64,000 nucleotides of DNA from the NCBI GenBank assembly GCA_001769855.1, contig MEPP01000009.1, forward strand, positions 124,001-188,000, written 5' to 3'. Every line of letters begins with the position of its first letter. Positions within the stretch are counted from its first letter, which is position 1. The position numbers and the translations under genes were made by a program. Of the stretch, positions 16,400-24,449 are shown one piece after another. The stretch comes from Bdellovibrionales bacterium GWA2_49_15. Its GTDB lineage: Bacteria > Bdellovibrionota > Bacteriovoracia > Bacteriovoracales > Bacteriovoracaceae. Under the pieces are notes generated by a model that did no database searches, was not told the DNA's origin, and saw nothing but the letters and a program-made list of their open reading frames with translations.

Positions 16400-17732
16400 G
16401 CCCTCTCTCCCCCATTATCTTCGCTCCGCCCCTCTGCTTTCCGCCGGAGAGGCCTGGGCCAATCTGGAATGGGAGAGCGAGACTGTTCCCGATCTTTTTC
16501 AGTGGGCGGGCAGCCGTCCCATTTTTCCCAAGGCCTATTTTTATAGCTCCCACCAACAGTCCCATCTTTTCGCCGCCGGAATTTTTAAAACCCTCCCCCA
16601 TGCCGAGGGCGAGATAAATCTTTTTTGGGAACAGATGAAACGGCAGCCCAATAGTTTTTTAATGGGCGGTCAGACTTTTTTCCACCAGACGGAAAAAACA
16701 GAGGCCATGTGGGACGGCATCCGACCCCATTTCTATTTTGTCCCACGCCTCTATTTTCGTCGACCAAGCGACGGCAAAGGCAAGCTCAAAATCGGACTCA
16801 ATCTCTCCCATCCAGAGTGCCTTGAATACCAGGAGCGAAGCACTCTTCCCTTTGATTTTTTGCAATTTTTTTTCTCCCTGCAAAATTCTGAGACCGCGCC
16901 TCAGTGTCATTTTCTCTCACATGAATCGACCCCGGATAAAAATATTTGGACCAACCTGATTGAGAATTTCACCGGTGAGAAGGTGGTCTTTGCCCGGCGC
17001 CTTTCTATTACCTGTGAAACTTCTCCCCGCCAGCTTCTGGAGGACAAATGGCTGGAGCAGGAGAAAAATGCTTCCGCCAATATCTTTTGGCTTGAGCTTT
17101 CTCCCAATTGGTTTTTCCTATCTTTTTCGCCTGAGCGCCTTTTTAGCTTGCATAAAAATACCCTGGCGATCGATGTTCTGGCCGGGACGACCTTGCGAGG
17201 CACGTCCCATGAGGCCGATCACGCCTTGGCCTCGGAGCTGCTTCATTCCGCCAAGAATCATCAGGAGCACAAGTTTGTGCTGGATGAGATTCAGGCCAAC
17301 TTATGCGGCCTGGGACTCAAGCCAGAGCTGCTTTTTTCCGGGCAACTCCTGCAGCTACCCCATGTCCAACATATTCACTCTCTTTGGCAGACCGAGACCC
17401 CGACCAATCTCTCGCCCTTTACCATCATCAAGGCCTTGCATCCTACTCCCGCAGTCGGGGGATATCCGCGACAAGGGGCCCTCAAGCAAATTGCCGTGGG
17501 CGAAGGATATGAGCGCGGTCTTTATGCCGCCCCGGTCGGCATCTTGAGTGCCGAGTACAGTGAAATCCTGGTCGCCATCCGTTCGGCCTTGGGTGAGAAA
17601 AATAAGCTTCACGTCTTTGCCGGTGCCGGAATCGTGCGCGCCAGCGATCCGGAATTGGAATGGCAGGAAACCGCCCATAAGATGAAAAATTTTGTCGCCT
17701 TAGACCTTGGGATTTCCGGAGTCGCACCGTGA
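16392..17732 (+). CDS. menF: Isochorismate synthase MenF
   Basis: The 446-residue enzyme converts chorismate to isochorismate, the first committed step to menaquinone. The C-terminal chorismate-binding domain shows SPERLF, LAGTTLRG, HPTPAVGGYPRQGA (the conserved TPAVGG segment), ERGLYAAPVG, and GAGIVRASDPELEW. The N-terminal half is poorly conserved, as usual for MenF. The ATG at 16392 is chosen; it overlaps the upstream stop by 8 bases. The frame is open 12 codons further upstream inside ubiE. Its stop overlaps the GTG of menD by 4 bases. Confidence 0.9.
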   Translation: MNKPSLPHYLRSAPLLSAGEAWANLEWESETVPDLFQWAGSRPIFPKAYFYSSHQQSHLFAAGIFKTLPHAEGEINLFWEQMKRQPNSFLMGGQTFFHQTEKTEAMWDGIRPHFYFVPRLYFRRPSDGKGKLKIGLNLSHPECLEYQERSTLPFDFLQFFFSLQNSETAPQCHFLSHESTPDKNIWTNLIENFTGEKVVFARRLSITCETSPRQLLEDKWLEQEKNASANIFWLELSPNWFFLSFSPERLFSLHKNTLAIDVLAGTTLRGTSHEADHALASELLHSAKNHQEHKFVLDEIQANLCGLGLKPELLFSGQLLQLPHVQHIHSLWQTETPTNLSPFTIIKALHPTPAVGGYPRQGALKQIAVGEGYERGLYAAPVGILSAEYSEILVAIRSALGEKNKLHVFAGAGIVRASDPELEWQETAHKMKNFVALDLGISGVAP

Positions 17733-19459
17733 GCGTACCGGAATCAAAAAACATCAATCAGCTTTTTGCCCTTTTGATTATCGATCAGATGATCAAAAAT
17801 AAGGTTCGCGCTTTCTTTGTTTCCCCGGGCATGCGCAATGCCCCTCTCTTGTGGGCGATTGATCAGTTAAAAACTGACAAGATCACCGTTGAGGTCGGTA
17901 TTGACGAGCGCGCTCATGCTTTCCGGGCCTTGGGCTTTGCCAAGGTGACGGGTGAAACACCTTGCCTTTTGTGTACCTCGGGAACCGCCATGGCCAATTA
18001 TTTTCCGGCGGTTCTGGAAGCTCAGAAATCTCAAACCTCCCTGCTGATTTTAAGCGCCGATCGTCCGGCGTCTTTGGTCTATGCCACCGCCAATCAGACC
18101 TTGGAGCAACCTCATCTCCTGGCCCCCGCGGCACCGACCCTCTTGACTCTCGACGCTCCGGCCTTGCACAGCTCGCCCCATGAATGGGCGGCATTACTCG
18201 GTCACGCCTTGCACCGAGGACAAGCAACTCCTAAAGCACCTTCGCATATTAATATCAGTTTTACCGAACCGTTGGATGGCTCGACCCAATCCATCCCACC
18301 GGCCATGCTGCTGGAAGCGGAAAACATCCTGGCCGACTCACGGCCCTACACTCGACATCTGACCAATGTGGAGCCTTCCATGATGGAGCGAATCTTCACC
18401 GAACCTGGGATGGTGGTCATCGGTGAGCTGCCTTACTATGAGGATCACTCGGGGATTTTGGATTTTCTAAAAAAATGTCCCTGGCCGTTTTATGCCGACG
18501 TTACCTCCTCTCTCAAATTTGATTTTAACTTACAGCATGGCCAAATTCCCACCTTCGATCACCCTGAAGTCATGGAGTGGCCCAAGCGACACGCCTTACA
18601 ATATATTTTGCATCTTGGTGGTCGGGTCACCTCAAAACATTATTATTCCTTTCTGGACAAAAATCCCGAAACTCAGCTGATCGCGGTCAATGCCTCTCCA
18701 AATATGGAGGACCCGGCCCTGCGAACACGGATCAAAATTCATCAGGCCCCCCACCAATTTGTGCAGGCGCTGACTCTGCCATTAGTGCCAAGAAATATGT
18801 CGCTGGAAGGCCTTATTCCTTTCGTGCAAAAGAAGATGAACCTCATTCATCAGTCCTCACAAACATTTCCCGCGCTCTCGAAAACGATCATCGAGTTGGC
18901 ACCGGATAAAAGTCTCCTGGTTCTTGGCAACTCCACCGCCGTGCGATCTTTTGACTCTTATACTTCTCTTTTGCTGAGTAAACATTTATCGGTGATCACC
19001 AATCGGGGCGTCAGCGGTATCGAAGGACTCCTGGCCACGGCCATTGGGGCGTCGGACGGCCTGAAGGCAAAACCCGTCACTCCCATTACATTGGTGTTGG
19101 GCGATATCTCAGCCATGCACGACTTAAATTCACTTCTCTCACTTCGAAATCTCAAAGCACCTTTGGTCATCATTGTCGCGAATGATTTTGGGGGAGGAAT
19201 TTTCAAGCTACTCGGCCTCTCGAATATCGATCAGGCCATGGAGATGATGACCACTCCCCATGATTGGAAGCTGGCCCCCATGGCAGAGAGTATGGGAATC
19301 AACTGTTGCAGTCTTAATTCCCAAAAAGAATTGGCCAAAAAATATCCTGAGGCCATCCAAGATGCGGTCTATTCCTTACGCCCGATTTTTATGGAGTTCC
19401 TGATCAATCCCCAAGAAAATCTCGCCCTCTACAATCAGTTAAAGACAATAAAGGTATGA
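17729..19459 (+). CDS. menD: SEPHCHC synthase MenD (ThDP-dependent)
   Basis: The 576-residue enzyme joins 2-oxoglutarate-derived succinic semialdehyde-ThDP to isochorismate. The catalytic Glu is in GIDERAHAFRALGFAK, and CTSGTAMANYFPAV and SADRP are family signatures. ATANQTLEQ keeps the isochorismate-contacting Asn-Gln, and LGNSTAVR keeps the Ser and Arg. The ThDP/magnesium motif is LGDISAMHDLNSL followed by NDFGGGIF. The N-terminal PGSRS signature reads PGMRNAPL, a mild deviation that retains the Arg. The start is GTG, overlapping the menF stop. The stop overlaps the menA ATG. Confidence 0.93.
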   Translation: MSVPESKNINQLFALLIIDQMIKNKVRAFFVSPGMRNAPLLWAIDQLKTDKITVEVGIDERAHAFRALGFAKVTGETPCLLCTSGTAMANYFPAVLEAQKSQTSLLILSADRPASLVYATANQTLEQPHLLAPAAPTLLTLDAPALHSSPHEWAALLGHALHRGQATPKAPSHINISFTEPLDGSTQSIPPAMLLEAENILADSRPYTRHLTNVEPSMMERIFTEPGMVVIGELPYYEDHSGILDFLKKCPWPFYADVTSSLKFDFNLQHGQIPTFDHPEVMEWPKRHALQYILHLGGRVTSKHYYSFLDKNPETQLIAVNASPNMEDPALRTRIKIHQAPHQFVQALTLPLVPRNMSLEGLIPFVQKKMNLIHQSSQTFPALSKTIIELAPDKSLLVLGNSTAVRSFDSYTSLLLSKHLSVITNRGVSGIEGLLATAIGASDGLKAKPVTPITLVLGDISAMHDLNSLLSLRNLKAPLVIIVANDFGGGIFKLLGLSNIDQAMEMMTTPHDWKLAPMAESMGINCCSLNSQKELAKKYPEAIQDAVYSLRPIFMEFLINPQENLALYNQLKTIKV

Positions 19460-20370
19460 TCAAGCATCTGCTCATGGCCATTCGGCCAAAAACGCTTTTT
19501 GCCGGAATTGGCCCGGTCATCTTAGGCCTGGCCCTGGCCCATCACACGCTAGGCCCCCAGTTCAATTATTTTGTGGCCCCCTGGCCGTTTCTTGTGGCCT
19601 TGCTCCTTCAGGCCGCATCCAATTTAATTAATGACTACTACGATGGTAAAAGTGGAGTTGATCAACATCGAAAATTTGGACCTGCACGGGTGGTGGCCCA
19701 AGGACTCCTGACGGCCAAGCAGGTGAAAATGGCCTTTCTCACTTGCCTGGCCTTGGCCTTTTCCATCGGAGTGGGGCTTTCGCTGGTGCGTGCCGGTTGG
19801 CCCTTGTTTATCCTGGGGATGATCTCAATTCTCTTTGCCTACCTCTATACCGGGGGCCCGTTTCCCCTCTCCCATTACGCCATGGGCGAAGTCCTCGCCT
19901 TGATATTTTTTGGACCGGTCGCCCTCTGCGGCACCATGTATCTGGAAACGCTGTCATGGCAGCAGTCGCTCAATTTTTACGTCATCGCCAATGCCATCTC
20001 GTGCGGTTCTTTGGCCAGCGCCATCATGGCGATCAATAATCTTCGCGACCGAGAAAGTGATCTGCGCGCTGGCAAGTTAACCCTTGCCACCCTCCTCACG
20101 GAACAGCAGGCCCGGCTTCTTCCTCCCTGCTTTATCATCATTACCTTCTGGCTTCCTCTCATCTTATTTTTCCAAACCATTTGGAGCAACACCTGGGGGC
20201 TGAAAAGTATTGTGCTCATTCTCACCCTGTCACTTCCCTTCACCTTTTATAAAATTTTCCGTATCTGTCTCGCCACGCCTAGCGGTCCTCAGCACAATCA
20301 GGCCCTGGCCCTCACCGGCAAGTTGCTTTTTTTGTATAACCTCGCCATGGCGTTTTATAATCTTTTATAA
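19456..20370 (+). CDS. menA: DHNA polyprenyltransferase MenA
   Basis: The 304-residue inner-membrane enzyme belongs to the UbiA superfamily and prenylates 1,4-dihydroxy-2-naphthoate to demethylmenaquinone. The two Asp-rich motifs are NLINDYYD (DxxxD, about residues 58-65) and NNLRDRESD (about residues 196-204), and eight or nine hydrophobic spans are visible. The opening RPKTLFAGIGPVILG is typical of MenA. It shares ATGA with menD, so it is coupled. The prenyl donor is probably made by the divergently encoded synthase at 14531-15529. Confidence 0.93.
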   Translation: MIKHLLMAIRPKTLFAGIGPVILGLALAHHTLGPQFNYFVAPWPFLVALLLQAASNLINDYYDGKSGVDQHRKFGPARVVAQGLLTAKQVKMAFLTCLALAFSIGVGLSLVRAGWPLFILGMISILFAYLYTGGPFPLSHYAMGEVLALIFFGPVALCGTMYLETLSWQQSLNFYVIANAISCGSLASAIMAINNLRDRESDLRAGKLTLATLLTEQQARLLPPCFIIITFWLPLILFFQTIWSNTWGLKSIVLILTLSLPFTFYKIFRICLATPSGPQHNQALALTGKLLFLYNLAMAFYNLL

Positions 20371-20390
20371 TGACAGGGAGGAATCTATTC

Positions 20391-21419
20391 ATGAGCTTTG
20401 ATCGAATCATTGATTGGAGCATGACCAAAATAGAAATCCCCTTCCGCACGCCTTTCACTATTGTCTCTGGTACCAGCAAACTCAAGCTGCACACCCGCAC
20501 CATCTTGCTCCTCAAGGTACGTTTATCTTCCGGCCAGGAGCTGCTCAGTGAGGCGCATCCGCTGCCTGGACTCCACCCCGAGACTATTGATTTTTGCCAG
20601 CAAGAGCTGGAGACTTTTTTGCATACCGTTCGCCATGTTCCCTTCACACTGCCGCCCACTCAGCTAGATTTTTTTAAGCTCGAAAAGCTCTCCGGGCCAA
20701 GTCGAGTCGCCATCGAAGGGCTGTTTTTGCCTCGGCTGTTACCCTACCCTCATCAGGTGATCTCCCAGCTCCTGATAGTTCCCGACTTACAACCTCCTGT
20801 TGCCAATCAATTTAAAGGATATAAATATCTCAAAATAAAACTTGGCCGACTGGATTTTAAACAGGAACTCGCCTGGGCCCAGGCCTTGCATGAGGCTTTG
20901 GCACCGGATGTTCGCTGGCGCCTTGATGGGAATCAGCAGCTGAGCGCTGACCAGCTGGCGCAGCTGGCGGCGATGCCCTTTGCAACACGCATCGATTATA
21001 TTGAAGAACCCTTGGTTGATTTTTATAAAATTTTATGTGCGCCCACGCAAGACGTTCTGCCTCTGCCCTTTGCGCTCGATGAATCTCTTCCGTTAGCTTT
21101 GGCTTCTAACCTTGATCTGATCCGACTGAAAAGATTGGGTCTCAAGGCCTTCATCATTCGCCCTCCCTCGCTCGGAGGTTACACCGGTGCAATGAAAGTC
21201 ATGGAGCTGGCCGACTCTTTTAATCTCTTTTCTGTTTTAAGTTCCTGCTTCGAGGGGCCGTGGGGATTTGAGCGTCTGCTTCACCTGCTGTCGGCCCCTG
21301 TAGAGTCTTTGTCCAGGGCCGAGGCCCATGGTTTGGATACCGTTTGTAATCTCGACTTTGAACACTTACATGTTAGAATACCAAACATTCCATTATTCAA
21401 TCCTAGGAGTTCAAAATGA
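20391..21419 (+). CDS. menC: o-Succinylbenzoate synthase MenC
   Basis: The 342-residue enolase-superfamily enzyme dehydrates SHCHC to o-succinylbenzoate. The KxK catalytic pair is in YLKIKLG. The metal ligands are the Asp of RLDGNQQL, the Glu of DYIEEPL and the acidic residue of FALDESL. The second catalytic lysine, normally in a KPxxxGG strand, is replaced by Arg (FIIRPPSLGG). The ATG at 20391 has GGAGG 9 bases upstream; an ATG at 20370 overlaps the menA stop but lacks a ribosome site. It is the last men gene of the operon, and its stop overlaps the next lipoprotein start. Confidence 0.85.
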   Translation: MSFDRIIDWSMTKIEIPFRTPFTIVSGTSKLKLHTRTILLLKVRLSSGQELLSEAHPLPGLHPETIDFCQQELETFLHTVRHVPFTLPPTQLDFFKLEKLSGPSRVAIEGLFLPRLLPYPHQVISQLLIVPDLQPPVANQFKGYKYLKIKLGRLDFKQELAWAQALHEALAPDVRWRLDGNQQLSADQLAQLAAMPFATRIDYIEEPLVDFYKILCAPTQDVLPLPFALDESLPLALASNLDLIRLKRLGLKAFIIRPPSLGGYTGAMKVMELADSFNLFSVLSSCFEGPWGFERLLHLLSAPVESLSRAEAHGLDTVCNLDFEHLHVRIPNIPLFNPRSSK

Positions 21420-21682
21420 AAATGATGATTACCGTATTCTCTCTGATGTTTTTAGTGGCAAGTTGCTCCTGCTTTAAGCATAAAGGCGAGTGCTGCAAGG
21501 GAGACCCCGCCAAATGCCAGCATGAAGGCAAGCAACATAAATGCGAAGGCACCGACCATAAATGCAGCGAAGGCAAGGAATGTCCTATGCATGCGGCCCC
21601 TGCGGCACAAGTAAGTGAGCCGGCTGCGGCCGCAACTCCAGCACCTTCCGCGACTCCCGCTCCCGATAAAAAGAAAAAATAG
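21416..21682 (+). CDS. Small Cys/His-rich lipoprotein
   Basis: The 88-residue protein has a lipoprotein signal (MKMMITVFSLMFLVASC). A ~40-residue Cys/His/Lys-rich segment follows, with short repeats such as HKCEGTDHKCSEGKECPMH, and then an Ala/Pro-rich linker and a KKKK end. Spaced Cys and His suggest metal binding in the periplasm or at the outer membrane. AGGAG lies before the ATG, which overlaps the menC stop by 4 bases, so the gene is transcribed with the men operon. No known family is recognised. Confidence 0.65.
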   Translation: MKMMITVFSLMFLVASCSCFKHKGECCKGDPAKCQHEGKQHKCEGTDHKCSEGKECPMHAAPAAQVSEPAAAATPAPSATPAPDKKKK

Positions 21683-21689
21683 TCATCGG

Positions 21690-22124
21690 CTAGTTACACG
21701 GACTTGCCTTAATGAGGCGAACCGCCCGGGCGGGATCATTGGAGGCGAGATAGGTGGAAACACCTTGGATCTTTTTTAAGATCACATTGTTGGAAACCTT
21801 ACTATGGGACAGGAGTTGGATTTCTGCTTCCACGATCATGTCGTGAAAGAGATCCAACTCCATGAGGGCCTGGCGCGAGGAATCCTTAAACATCAAGGTT
21901 CGTGCCTTGCGATGACGTTCCGTCTTAGTCGGTTGCTCTGGAGGATAGGTTTCCAGGACATAATCAATAACCTTCCCCTTCTCTTGATTGGTGTCGATTA
22001 CCGGTCGAATAAAACCAATCACGTGGTAAACACCACAGCCGGTAAAATCAAACTCTCCAACATCTACAGACCAGAGGCGTGACGACCATAGGATGAGTGA
22101 AACTAGGAAAAAAATATTTTTCAT
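21690..22124 (-). CDS. Small secreted hypothetical protein
   Basis: The 144-residue protein has a signal peptide (MKNIFFLVSLILWSSRLWS). The mature part is mixed alpha/beta with two cysteines (GCGV and the C-terminal SPCN) that could pair. The ATG at 22122-22124 overlaps the stop of the upstream cysteine-rich peptidase-like gene (ATGA), so the two proteins are made together. This may be a partner, inhibitor or chaperone of that large secreted protein, but nothing in the sequence proves it. No family is recognised. Confidence 0.6.
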   Translation of the reverse strand: MKNIFFLVSLILWSSRLWSVDVGEFDFTGCGVYHVIGFIRPVIDTNQEKGKVIDYVLETYPPEQPTKTERHRKARTLMFKDSSRQALMELDLFHDMIVEAEIQLLSHSKVSNNVILKKIQGVSTYLASNDPARAVRLIKASPCN

Positions 22125-24376
22125 CGACAATCCCGCACACGGGAAGGAGTGAGAGTCGAAGTTCTGGCCTCCTCTCCATCCGGAATTCCTTCCCGCTCAC
22201 AGGCCAGTAGCTCGGAATAGGCCCTGAGCTGGTGAGGTTTTCCTTGCCTGAGCAACTTAAACATATTCGCCAGGGCCTGACCGCCGGCCTTGGCGCGACG
22301 GAGATTTTTAAACTTTGCCTTGTAGGCACCCTCTTTTTCCCATTGGGAAAATTGCATGGACCGTTGCTTGTCCAGGAGTTTGCGAATTTTATCCGGTGCC
22401 TCGCCGCGATCCTTGTAAAGAAGTTCACGCGCCTGTTGCCGCTCCTGAAAAGCGGTTCGTCGCCTTTGACAATTGCACTTATTATGGACGTATTCTCCAC
22501 AGCTCGGATACTGGTACCCCATTCCGGTGCGTTCCGTGATGACCCAAATGGGATCTTCCAAGAGGCCATCGGCGAGCGACGCTTCACAATCGCGCCACCG
22601 TGGAGCATCGCTCACGTAACTCGATAAGCTCCATAAGGTAAGACTGTCGCAACTGCGATGGCATTGGTCTTGATCTAGATGGCAACGTAAGGTTGCCCTG
22701 TCATCAACTCTGAGTGCAGGGCAGGGCCCGCAGCGACCGCGACAGGTGACCTTGGCCCCTTCGAGCAAACCTCTCACCTGGGTACAGCGGGTTTTTTGCT
22801 CGTCACAGGCAACTTTGGTTGCCCGCTCCTCCTGCTTATACGAGGCAGTCTGGCGCGCGCGCTCCAGCAGCTCATTCTTCAGTCGCTCCTCCGCCGCACT
22901 CAAGACCTCCTGTTCGTTTCGACAGCGAGTATCCCGAGCTTCACACAAATGATGAATGACCTTATCTGAACGGGCCTCCAAATTCAGAAGCTTATCCTTG
23001 GCAACCGCCACTAAGCTCTCCAGGTCAAAGGCCGCCGCACTTTTTGTTTCCTGATTGCTGGAACGAAGTCTACGCCTGAGATCGGGAGTAAGCGCCACTC
23101 CAAGCTCTGCCGCCAGAGACTTGTTCAGTTCTATTTTATGTTTAAGCTCCGTTTCGGCCAGCTTCTCATCCATGGCGTCCAAGCTCGAATCCATTTTACG
23201 CATGTAGCATGGCAGGGTTCTGATGCTCAAAGTGCCGCAGCTTGAAAAGCTTTTCTCCCCTCCGGCCAGGGCCAGCAGTTTTTTAAAATCATCACTCATG
23301 GCCTTCACTCTCTCTTCCACCAAGGCACGATTGCCATCGTCGGCCACCTGCCTGAAAGTCTCTGTGATGCCGGCGGGAACGAGAGGCAGGATCAGTCCCT
23401 CTGCCAAACACATTCCGCCAGAGGTATTTTGACGACTCACTTGAGAATTTGTTCCCGTAATGAAAATGAGATTCTCTGAATCACTGCTTTCTTCGGGATA
23501 GGGAGCAGCGCTAAAAACCACGTCCTTAAGATAAAGGTCTGAAGAAAGCTGGGGCACCGAAGGATAGCAGGCATGGCGCAAGGCCATGCGGTGTAGCTCT
23601 CCATCACTTGGCGCTCGACCAAACTCGCGATGAAAGTCAGCGCGCAGCTTTCCCAAGGACATTGAGCTATAACTCCAATCATCCTGATCGGCAGCGGCCA
23701 CCCCGCAAACGGTGGAGCCAACGCTATCCACTCCGGCCTTCATGAGAAGAGAAAGACCGCCGCCACTGTTACAATGGTCGAGAACCGCATGGACGTTGGT
23801 CAAACGGCGAATGATATCATCGTTAATAATTTCGGTACTCCCATCGGCGTTACTTCGAATTGACATCCCGTTATTGGCACGAATGATTCCTGCCATCCGG
23901 TAGTAACTCATATTGCTGGAACTCGAAGGATCAGAATCAGAGTTGGGATTAAAGGCCGAGACGCTAAAATCTCCCGCCCGAGCGCCCTTGCCCCCGTGAT
24001 CAGTCATGTAGAGCTGAAAGGAATCGCCGGTAAAGTTGGCATCGCGCAGACCTTCTTGAAAGTTGCTTTCAAAATTATTAACGGTGGCCACCCCGTCAGG
24101 CCGATCCGATGGGACCAGCCCCTCGCGCGTGACTTCATCGAAGCGCAAACAGTGAAAAGCACCGGAGTTGCCAGATAACTTCGTCCCTTGACAGCCCGGT
24201 GGGAGGGTCGATGAGTAGCGCAGGAGATCCATTTCATAAGAGCTATCGTTGAGCCCGGCGGCGCAGGTCGAGGTCGGCGCACCGTTGAACATGAGCGCGC
24301 GACAATGAGTGGCCCAGGCATAATTGGCACTGACCCAGGCGAGACAAATGAGAAGCGCGACGAGACGCAAAATCAT
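22121..24376 (-). CDS. Large secreted cysteine-rich protein with clan CD (legumain/caspase-like) dyad
   Basis: The 751-residue protein has a signal peptide (cleavage near AWA-T, residue 22). Residues 120-131 read FQLYMTDHGGKG and residues 196-207 read HAVLDHCNSGGG. The pattern of a hydrophobic strand ending in HG, then a second strand ending in a Cys followed by Ser/Gly, is that of clan CD cysteine peptidases (C13 legumain/GPI8, caspases). The candidate dyad is His127/Cys202. From about residue 330 the chain becomes helical and charged, and a Cys-dense region follows (about residues 560-660, including CRGRCGPCPALR and CNCQRRR). The assignment rests on motif reading only. It is coupled to the 144-aa secreted protein downstream. 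Confidence 0.6.
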   Translation of the reverse strand: MILRLVALLICLAWVSANYAWATHCRALMFNGAPTSTCAAGLNDSSYEMDLLRYSSTLPPGCQGTKLSGNSGAFHCLRFDEVTREGLVPSDRPDGVATVNNFESNFQEGLRDANFTGDSFQLYMTDHGGKGARAGDFSVSAFNPNSDSDPSSSSNMSYYRMAGIIRANNGMSIRSNADGSTEIINDDIIRRLTNVHAVLDHCNSGGGLSLLMKAGVDSVGSTVCGVAAADQDDWSYSSMSLGKLRADFHREFGRAPSDGELHRMALRHACYPSVPQLSSDLYLKDVVFSAAPYPEESSDSENLIFITGTNSQVSRQNTSGGMCLAEGLILPLVPAGITETFRQVADDGNRALVEERVKAMSDDFKKLLALAGGEKSFSSCGTLSIRTLPCYMRKMDSSLDAMDEKLAETELKHKIELNKSLAAELGVALTPDLRRRLRSSNQETKSAAAFDLESLVAVAKDKLLNLEARSDKVIHHLCEARDTRCRNEQEVLSAAEERLKNELLERARQTASYKQEERATKVACDEQKTRCTQVRGLLEGAKVTCRGRCGPCPALRVDDRATLRCHLDQDQCHRSCDSLTLWSLSSYVSDAPRWRDCEASLADGLLEDPIWVITERTGMGYQYPSCGEYVHNKCNCQRRRTAFQERQQARELLYKDRGEAPDKIRKLLDKQRSMQFSQWEKEGAYKAKFKNLRRAKAGGQALANMFKLLRQGKPHQLRAYSELLACEREGIPDGEEARTSTLTPSRVRDCR

Positions 24377-24449
24377 ACCTTTCTTATCGGCTCATTGAGG
24401 GGGGTAAGTTAACCACGCTATATAGCTGTAATTATTACGAAATCCAGGT

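Noticed and set aside
21416..21682. HvfA-like copper-binding peptide precursor
   Set aside because: The segment resembles EGKCG-type repeats only loosely (SEGKEC), and no DUF692-type modifying enzyme is nearby.
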